64,000 nucleotides of DNA, taken from assembly GCF_030269665.1 (NCBI RefSeq), contig NZ_BSTS01000023.1, forward strand, positions 1 to 64,000, given 5' to 3'. The notes under the pieces were generated by a model that was given only the letters and a program-made list of their open reading frames with translations, did not search any database and was not told the origin of the DNA. Below, in pieces: positions 58,899 through 64,000 of the stretch (its first letter is position 1; each line of letters begins with the position of its first letter). The position numbers and the translations under genes are program-made. This DNA is from Actinomycetospora sp. NBRC 106375 (GTDB lineage: Bacteria > Actinomycetota > Actinomycetes > Mycobacteriales > Pseudonocardiaceae).

Positions 58899-60122
58899 AT
58901 GGCCCGTCCGCCACTCCCCCTCGGCACACCCGGCGCGATCACCGCCAAGGAAGAATCGCCGGGGGTGTGGGTGGCCCGCTGCCGCTTCCGCGATCACGAC
59001 GGAGTGACCCGTCGACTGTGGAAGCAGGGTCCCTCGAAGACAGCCGCACGGGGCGCGCTGCACCAGACGATCCAGGACCGCCAGCGCGGCTCCGGTGGTG
59101 GTCGCACGCTCACCCCCGCGTCACGGTTCGGCGAAGCAGCCGAGCTCTACCTCGCGAAGATCGACCGGAAGCGCGAGGACTCGACGCATGCTCTCTACGC
59201 CTACCACCTCGAGCGCACGGTCCTCCCTGCCCTCGGGGCGCTCCAGCTGCGCGAGTGCACCGTCGCGCGGCTCGACGCCTTCCTGGAGGCCCTCGAGCCC
59301 CGCTACGCGCCGGCTACCCGTCGAACGCTGCGCTCCATCGTCAGCGGCGTCCTCCAGGTCGGCGTGCTCCACGAGGCCCTTCCGGCCAACCCGGTCCGCG
59401 AGCTGGACCGCATCGAGCAGCCCAAGGGCCAAGCCAAGAGGAAGCCGCGTGGTCTGACCGTCGACGAGCGCCAAGCGCTACTGGGCTGGTTCGACGGCAC
59501 CTCGGACGACGCCCGAGTTCGGCGTCTCCAACGGGTCGCTCGAGCCGCTGAACTGCCAGAGCTCGTCCGGCTCTGCCTCGGTACCGGCCTGCGGATCGGA
59601 GAAGCGCTCGCCGTCCGTCGGCTCGACGTGAACCTCAACGGCGTGCTGGTCCGCGGCGATCACGGACCGGTGCGGGTGCCCGTGGTCACCATCGCCGGGA
59701 ACGTGACGTGGGTGAAGGGCAAGGGCCTCGTACGGCACGACGGCAAGAGCGAGGCCGCCCTACGAGTGATTCCGCTCCCCCAGTTCGCCGCCGATCTCCT
59801 CCGCGAACGCCTGACGCAGCCCGGAGACGAGACCTGGCCTCTCTTTCCGGCCGCCGGCCGGGACGGGCGGATCACCTATCGCTACCCGTCCAACGTGAGG
59901 AGGACCCTGCGGTCGGTCCGCGAGGAAGTCAGCCTCGGCTGGATGACGCCGCACACCTGGCGTCGCACCTACGCCACGATCCTCGACGACGAACTCACCT
60001 TCACCGACCGCATGAAGGCCGACCTGATGGGCCAGGCCGACTTCCTGAAGAACACCTACGTCAGCCGTGGCGAGCTCCACGCCGGCGCCGCTGTCCTTCT
60101 CGATGCGGCCCTCGCTGCGTAG
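58899..60122 (+). CDS. Tyrosine site-specific integrase
   Basis: A 407-residue phage-type integrase. The N-terminal SAM-like domain (residues 75-175) precedes the catalytic domain with Arg232 (GTGLRIGEALAV), H352-x-x-R355 (HTWRRT) and nucleophile Tyr387 (LKNTYVSRG). Such enzymes integrate mobile elements at tRNA 3' ends. The gene is co-directional with tRNA-Lys, 101 bp away, so this is likely the left boundary of an integrative element. No excisionase or second attachment site is seen in the window. Confidence 0.95.
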   Translation: MARPPLPLGTPGAITAKEESPGVWVARCRFRDHDGVTRRLWKQGPSKTAARGALHQTIQDRQRGSGGGRTLTPASRFGEAAELYLAKIDRKREDSTHALYAYHLERTVLPALGALQLRECTVARLDAFLEALEPRYAPATRRTLRSIVSGVLQVGVLHEALPANPVRELDRIEQPKGQAKRKPRGLTVDERQALLGWFDGTSDDARVRRLQRVARAAELPELVRLCLGTGLRIGEALAVRRLDVNLNGVLVRGDHGPVRVPVVTIAGNVTWVKGKGLVRHDGKSEAALRVIPLPQFAADLLRERLTQPGDETWPLFPAAGRDGRITYRYPSNVRRTLRSVREEVSLGWMTPHTWRRTYATILDDELTFTDRMKADLMGQADFLKNTYVSRGELHAGAAVLLDAALAA

Positions 60123-60588
60123 GAACGAGGTCGAGCTGGAGATCAAATCGACTCAGATTTCGACGCATCACGTAGGAGACCCCAGACTCGCGGATGACGC
60201 TCGAGGGCATTACCAGGAGCTATTGTTCTCACCCGCGTGTCCCTGAGCATCTCCAGGAGCCCCCGGTGGCGGGGGTTCGCAACACGTTTGGCACTACGGT
60301 GCCGCCAGAGCTGAGGTGGATCACGGCTCGCAACCTCACCGAGGCCGCCACAAGACGCGGTCCCCTTCGCGAATCTGATGTGGCGCCGCGCCCAACAGCA
60401 AGCACCAGGAAGCACCAGGAGGCGTCTCCTTCGCCGTTGACCGAGGCGGCAGGGGGCGCGCTCGATGGGCCATCGGCACGCGACAACCCTGTATGACTAC
60501 CTATCCGTAAGGTGACCCGGGCGCCCGACGCATCCGCCACAATGTGCATCACCCGTCGCGCGCACAATCGACACTAGTTCGCGGACCA
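60123..60588. other. Gene-poor stretch with imperfect repeat copy 1
   Basis: No convincing gene is seen. The stretch holds copy 1 of an imperfect direct repeat (60211-60343) that recurs at 63277-63403, and a perfect 10-bp tandem AGCACCAGGA at 60401-60420. Its composition falls from GC-rich toward AT-rich at about 60480, where the unknown cassette begins. Confidence 0.5.
60211..60343. repeat. Imperfect direct repeat, copy 1
   Basis: Beginning TACCAGGAGC, with shared blocks TTGTTCTC, GCGTGTC, CTGAG, GTTCGCA-CACG and CCTCACCGAG, this stretch aligns with 63277-63403 at roughly 70 percent by eye. The two copies bracket the two-gene cassette. Confidence 0.5.
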
Positions 60589-62397
60589 CTATTCGCGGCT
60601 CGTTCCGTCTCGATCGCCAAACAAGTCCTCAATAGACGGCAAGTCGGACACGTAAGTGTGTGTGTCAGTCCAACGCTTGTGCCACCGCCTGGCAACTTCG
60701 TCAGGTGCGATATGCAACCGCACGGAAGCAACTGTGTAGTGACAAAAGTCCGCTAACTCATACTGCTCTCGTCTCGCCCGTTCCTGATCGGTTAGACCCT
60801 TGCCCGGACAGCCCAATGATATAGACGTATAGAAGCAAGATGCTACGCCGGTAGACCGATCAATGAGACCGCATTGACTGTGGTCGACACGTCCCGGCTC
60901 CCGGGGTTCCGCAATGGGAGACAGAACCGCAAGACGCAGGGCGTCTGTCCCGACGTCCATCGGAGTCGCATCGATCGGGTGATCAAAGTGGAGCGACTTC
61001 CCAGGTACGGGTGTGTCGGGGAAATATTCGTCGCCCAGCTTGATGAGCGGCAACCGAAATCTGTGGGCGAGATCTCTAGGCCGACTGACTAGATCAGGGT
61101 ACCACCTGGACTCTCCAACACGGCTCGCAAGCGCATTGATCATCATGGAAATGGAGCGAAAGCCAACAAATCCAAAGCGCCATTCGCGCAGGCCAGCGTT
61201 CAACGATGCCCACACGCGACCGATATCCTCCATGTGACCAAGCCAGTCGCGCACGTCGACTCTCAGCAAACGGCCGTGCGCTGAGCGAGCTTCGACGACA
61301 TCTTCTCTCTCATCGTGAAGGCTGCCCAGATAGGCACCAACGATCCGCGTCAGTCGGAGCATCTGCCGGCCAGCGACCTCCGTCGGCGGGGGCCAGCCAA
61401 GCTGTCGACTGACATACCATTGGTATCCACCGAGCCACTCGTCGTCTCTCACTTGATTTTGCACCTCCGGAGGAGGCCCCAAATCCACCAGGAGCTTGAA
61501 GCGTGCCCCTACAGACACCTCGCGAAAGTATTGCTCGAGCGAGTCGCTGGATTCGCGGTGGTCATGAACCATTGCGCAGTCACCCATCAGCGCACAATCC
61601 AGAATCGCGAGAAAGAGTCTCATAAGCTCGCGCACCGTGTACTCTTCCTGCGCAAAGAAGCGCCTGAAGTACAGCCAAGCTCCCCAGTACAGGAGGTCCT
61701 CTGACGAGTTAGCCTCTACGAGGGGCTGGTGGTCGGAGCTCAGCGCTTCGGTCACGGACGCCATCGCCTCCGTGAGGTGACGCACGTCGAAGTGCACACG
61801 GCCTACAAATCCACTGGAGGAGTGATAGGTCCACCCTACGTAGTGCGTCTCACTGCCGGGACCTCCCCCGGATACGATTCCGTAATGAAGTTCTTGCTCG
61901 GCGAGCCCGTCCTCGTCCGATTGCTCTAATTCGACCTCGCCTCTACTTGCGTCCAGTTGCCCGAGAAGCCTTGCGCGCAAGATGTCGACGTAAGCGGAGG
62001 GCGCTACAGCGCCACCCGTTGTAAGTCCAGCTAGGAGGCTCGGGTCGCCCCCAGGCACCTCGGCGACTTCACAGCGCACCTTCTCCATCTTATATAGAAG
62101 GTTGAGCTGGAGAATTGGGTACGTCAGCAGTTGCCAGTAATGAAGCCTTTCATGATCAAGCTCGCCCAAGGCGCTCACGAAGAACTCAGGCTGATTAACC
62201 AGGTGCACGCTATCGTCGGCCGAGTCCGCGGTCAGCCTCGCAGACAGAAGCGCGAAATCACGTGCGGACTCGATCTCGACGGGATCGCGCAACGTGTCGA
62301 GCCGACTTCGAAGCGCCTTGGAATCAGGTTCATCGCTGAGCATGTGGCACATGAACGTCGAGAGCTCCAGATACCCACTAAGGTCGAGCATCGTCAT
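60589..62397 (-). CDS. Unrecognised 602-residue island protein
   Basis: A soluble protein of unknown family with no signal peptide and no clear membrane helices. Notable parts: an N-terminal third with ELDHERLHYWQLLTYPILQL, whose Glu/His spacing (ExxHE-like around residues 77-86) resembles metal sites of ferritin-like or hydrolase folds; a central leucine-rich helical part with LLYWGAWLYFRRFFAQEEYT; and a C-terminal third with several cysteines (HSQCGLID, CFYTSISLGCPG). Codon use and GC content are lower than in flanking genes. It is coupled to the 144-residue gene by a 20-bp overlap. I do not recognise a function; a defence or mobile-element role is inference from location. Confidence 0.75.
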   Translation of the reverse strand: MTMLDLSGYLELSTFMCHMLSDEPDSKALRSRLDTLRDPVEIESARDFALLSARLTADSADDSVHLVNQPEFFVSALGELDHERLHYWQLLTYPILQLNLLYKMEKVRCEVAEVPGGDPSLLAGLTTGGAVAPSAYVDILRARLLGQLDASRGEVELEQSDEDGLAEQELHYGIVSGGGPGSETHYVGWTYHSSSGFVGRVHFDVRHLTEAMASVTEALSSDHQPLVEANSSEDLLYWGAWLYFRRFFAQEEYTVRELMRLFLAILDCALMGDCAMVHDHRESSDSLEQYFREVSVGARFKLLVDLGPPPEVQNQVRDDEWLGGYQWYVSRQLGWPPPTEVAGRQMLRLTRIVGAYLGSLHDEREDVVEARSAHGRLLRVDVRDWLGHMEDIGRVWASLNAGLREWRFGFVGFRSISMMINALASRVGESRWYPDLVSRPRDLAHRFRLPLIKLGDEYFPDTPVPGKSLHFDHPIDATPMDVGTDALRLAVLSPIAEPREPGRVDHSQCGLIDRSTGVASCFYTSISLGCPGKGLTDQERARREQYELADFCHYTVASVRLHIAPDEVARRWHKRWTDTHTYVSDLPSIEDLFGDRDGTSRE

Positions 62398-62812
62398 CCC
62401 CAGAGCACAGCTTATCAAGCCCGTGTCGAGTCGCGAGAACGCTAAAGGCGGCCACCGGCACCTTGTCGAAGGCCGGATTGTCAAGCAGGCCGATAGTCAG
62501 CGCGCACGCAATGTCGACGTACTCGGCCGTATCATCGCGCACTTTAGCGTAAATCTCGCAGATCTCTTTCCGAACCGTTTGCAACTTCGCGTTGAAAAGC
62601 TGCCTGCCTCGTCGCGCTCTGCCCGATGGGCTGTATAAGGCGACATCCTCGCTCTCGACCAGGAGGAGCCGCAAATCGTCGTCGGACAACCCGCTAAGCT
62701 TATCGACGGTGGCTCGGATAGCTTCGGGACTGCTGGTAGACACAACCTCTTCCCTCATTTCTTCCGCCTTCGCTTCGATGTGTATACGTGCAGGCTCGGA
62801 GTACTTAGCCAT
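62378..62812 (-). CDS. Unrecognised 144-residue partner protein
   Basis: A small helical protein. The N-terminus (AKYSEPARIHIEAKAEEMREEV) is charged, the middle (RATVDKLSGLSDDDLRLLLVES) is a helical pair, and the end (IGLLDNPAFDKVPVAAFSVL then LATRHGLDKLC) resembles small C-terminal modules found beside effector proteins. Start ATG 62812; the ribosome site is weak. The 20-bp overlap with the downstream 602-residue gene shows they form one operon. No known family was recognised. Confidence 0.65.
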   Translation of the reverse strand: MAKYSEPARIHIEAKAEEMREEVVSTSSPEAIRATVDKLSGLSDDDLRLLLVESEDVALYSPSGRARRGRQLFNAKLQTVRKEICEIYAKVRDDTAEYVDIACALTIGLLDNPAFDKVPVAAFSVLATRHGLDKLCSGDDDARP

Positions 62813-63029
62813 CACCAAAGACGTGTGCCTTGAGCCCTCTTGCCAGACCTGGCTCGAGCATGCGGTCACATCTCTCGAGGACCGAGGAATGCTGAAAGAT
62901 TCAGTACGGTGGCAAAGTCCAGGATTACATCCCCCTACCGTCAAAACTACGTGTCTTGATGGCGCTACAGGCGCAGCCAACATTGCCTGTCGTACCGACC
63001 ACAGGGCCGACTGGGGAGGTTTGCTGCGT
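62813..63029. other. Intergenic region upstream of the unknown operon
   Basis: A 217-bp AT-richer stretch between the two-gene cassette and an IS remnant. It should hold the cassette promoter on the minus strand, but no clear -35/-10 pair could be assigned. No gene is seen. Confidence 0.4.
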
Positions 63030-63190
63030 CCGTTCGAGTGACGACCAGCCCACGAGCCGCCGCGAGTACATGTCGAGCACGACCGCGCACAACACCTTGC
63101 CCTCGCGGGTGGGGTCGGTGACCCACAGCTGGTTGGGTCTCTCGCGGGCGAAGTCGCGCGGGCGAAGTCGCGCGGACGGGGCGCCGGCGA
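63030..63190 (-). pseudogene. IS3-type transposase (rve) remnant
   Basis: On the minus strand DFARERPNQLWVTD, PTREGKVLCAVVLDMYSRRLVGW matches the start of the rve integrase core of IS3-family OrfB proteins, containing the first catalytic Asp. The usual ITEH-like residues between WVTD and PTREG are missing, and both ends are cut. A 14-bp tandem duplication lies in the segment. Clearly a decayed fragment. Confidence 0.8.
63143..63175. repeat. 14-bp tandem duplication in IS remnant
   Basis: CGCGGGCGAAGTCG occurs at 63143-63156 and 63157-63170, with a partial third unit to 63175. It lies inside the transposase remnant and duplicates the codons for the RDFA segment. Confidence 0.8.
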
Positions 63191-63530
63191 CCGACTGGCC
63201 GCTGGTGCCTTGGGTTAGCACTTCTAGCCTGCGACCGACGGCTTGTAAGAAGGCGGGAGGTGCTTCTCAAGGCTCCTACCAGGGCCTTTGTTCTCGCTGG
63301 CGTGTCTCTGAGGGCTCCACGAGCCTCTGGTAGACCCCAGTTCGCACCACGACCCGCACCACGCGGAGCGATCTCGAGGACAGTCGCTCTCGACCTCACC
63401 GAGCAAGGGCGCTCTGCTCCCTGTCCAGGTGAACGACCCGTCAGCGCGCTGCGGCCCACGCCTACAGACGTTCTGCCGCCAGATGGGTGGCTCACCTATG
63501 GGCTTCGCGCAGCGTGGGTAGGAACGACAC
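63191..63530. other. Gene-poor stretch with imperfect repeat copy 2
   Basis: No gene is supported here. It holds copy 2 of the imperfect repeat (63277-63403) and leads to the start of the last partial gene at 63531. Confidence 0.45.
63277..63403. repeat. Imperfect direct repeat, copy 2
   Basis: Begins TACCAGGGCCTTTGTTCTCG and shares ordered blocks (GCGTGTC, CTGAG, GTTCGCA-CACG, CCTCACCGAG) with 60211-60343. On the minus strand both give related peptides (LRDTRVRTIAPGNAL versus LRDTPARTKALVGAL), so they may be remnants of one coding or regulatory sequence. Confidence 0.5.
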
Positions 63531-64000
63531 ATGGCCTCGCGCTGGACCGCACCGCCGAACTGGCCTCAACCACCGCGCGGCTGGGAACCGGCCGCAGGGT
63601 GGCGACCCGATCCCGCCTGGGGCCCGCCGCCGACGGGGTGGGTGTTCTACCAGGACGATGATGACCGGCCCGGCGCTGACGGCGATCTCGTATGCGGGCA
63701 GGGGACCAGTCGCAAAGCGGCCAAGCTTGCCTCGCGGCTCGAGCCCCACCTGGGCGAGGCAGAAGAGCTTCGTGGCCTGTTCCTCGTCAACTCGTTGCGA
63801 CCACTGCTCAACATCTTGGCCGTCACGTCCGCACGCCTGATCTTCGGTACTGACGATCTTCATCGCCGCCCACCGAAGCTTGTCCTGAACCCTGAGGACC
63901 TGGTCGGCTTTGCCTTACCGAAGGGCAGGATGGGAGTCCGCCTGGTTCGCGACGACGAGCACGGGCAGCCGATAGCCATCACGACGCTGGTACACGAGCG
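63531..64000 (+). CDS. Partial protein with WxPPxGW-type N-terminus, possible PH-like domain
   Basis: An open frame from ATG 63531 to the window edge (156 codons, no stop). The N-terminus is Pro/Trp-rich (NWPQPPRGWEP, GWRPDPAWGPPPTGW), a pattern common in actinobacterial membrane-associated or stress proteins. It is followed by EELRGLFLVNSLRPLLNILAVTSARLIFGTDD and VLNPEDLVGF, resembling the strand pattern of short bacterial PH-like domains. The start and the 3' part are uncertain. Confidence 0.6.
   Translation, partial: MASRWTAPPNWPQPPRGWEPAAGWRPDPAWGPPPTGWVFYQDDDDRPGADGDLVCGQGTSRKAAKLASRLEPHLGEAEELRGLFLVNSLRPLLNILAVTSARLIFGTDDLHRRPPKLVLNPEDLVGFALPKGRMGVRLVRDDEHGQPIAITTLVHE

Noticed and set aside
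63260-63661. A 133-residue plus-strand gene over the repeat copy
   Set aside because: No ribosome site, no family pattern, and it overlaps both the imperfect repeat and the better-supported gene starting at 63531.
1-64000. CRISPR array
   Set aside because: No regularly spaced direct repeats with unique spacers are visible; repeats here are dispersed palindromes or short tandem arrays.
58797-64000. Second attachment site of the integrative island inside the window
   Set aside because: I found no convincing copy of the tRNA-Lys 3' end downstream, so the island most likely ends beyond the right edge.

Overview
The window is chromosomal DNA from a very GC-rich actinobacterium. The 5' part of a 16S rRNA gene (minus strand, positions 1-309), a WhiB3-like regulator, a Bpa-type proteasome activator and a WS/DGAT acyltransferase all fit Actinobacteria. 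The 16S sequence and gene set suggest Pseudonocardiaceae (Pseudonocardia or Actinomycetospora-like), but the genus is inference. Starts are often GTG, and many neighbours share a 4-base GTGA or ATGA stop/start overlap.

Layout. 1-9.3 kb: rRNA leader, a CopD-CtaG membrane fusion, tRNA-Arg, an HxlR regulator divergent from a tautomerase with two operator-like palindromes, a methyltransferase preceded by a coupled 41-residue ORF, an ArsR-type regulator with a nucleoside deoxyribosyltransferase-like protein, a WS/DGAT and a gluconokinase. 9.3-19.1 kb: a selenocysteine locus with tRNA-Sec, a three-gene formate dehydrogenase operon whose large subunit has an in-frame TGA followed by a SECIS hairpin, an ArsP/DUF318-type permease, selA and selB. 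19.1-24.5 kb: a P450 between inverted repeat copies, then a sigma-B/F partner-switching operon (STAS, RsbW-like, sigma), WhiB, Bpa and a STAS-HATPase fusion. 24.5-29.8 kb: topoisomerase IB, a RecQ-like helicase and a 4-alpha-glucanotransferase.

29.9-42.5 kb is an ADP-heptose and glycan cluster: gmhA, two HldE-type bifunctional enzymes, gmhB, two GT9 heptosyltransferase-like enzymes and other glycosyltransferases. A second RsbW/sigma pair is translationally coupled to one GT9. At its left end two convergent genes are both truncated at one junction. 42.5-51.8 kb holds membrane proteins, an MFS exporter, a carotenoid operon (CruF-like, GT2, CrtI), a CDP-alcohol phosphatidyltransferase and an ATP-dependent DNA ligase. 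52-58.5 kb holds an acyl-CoA reductase with an acyl-CoA synthetase, two bacterial-PH membrane proteins and oligoribonuclease, followed by tRNA-His and tRNA-Lys.

A tyrosine integrase lies 100 bp past tRNA-Lys and opens an integrative island that runs off the right edge. It has lower GC and contains an unrecognised two-gene cassette between imperfect repeats, an IS remnant and a partial gene.

The most unusual feature is dispersed palindromes of 42-50 bp. Six copies share the outer arms TGTGAGC/GCTCACA but carry one of two inner stems. Two copies sit in frame inside the coding sequences of glycan genes and add about 16 codons each. A third, unrelated element is present three times, twice as an inverted pair around the P450.
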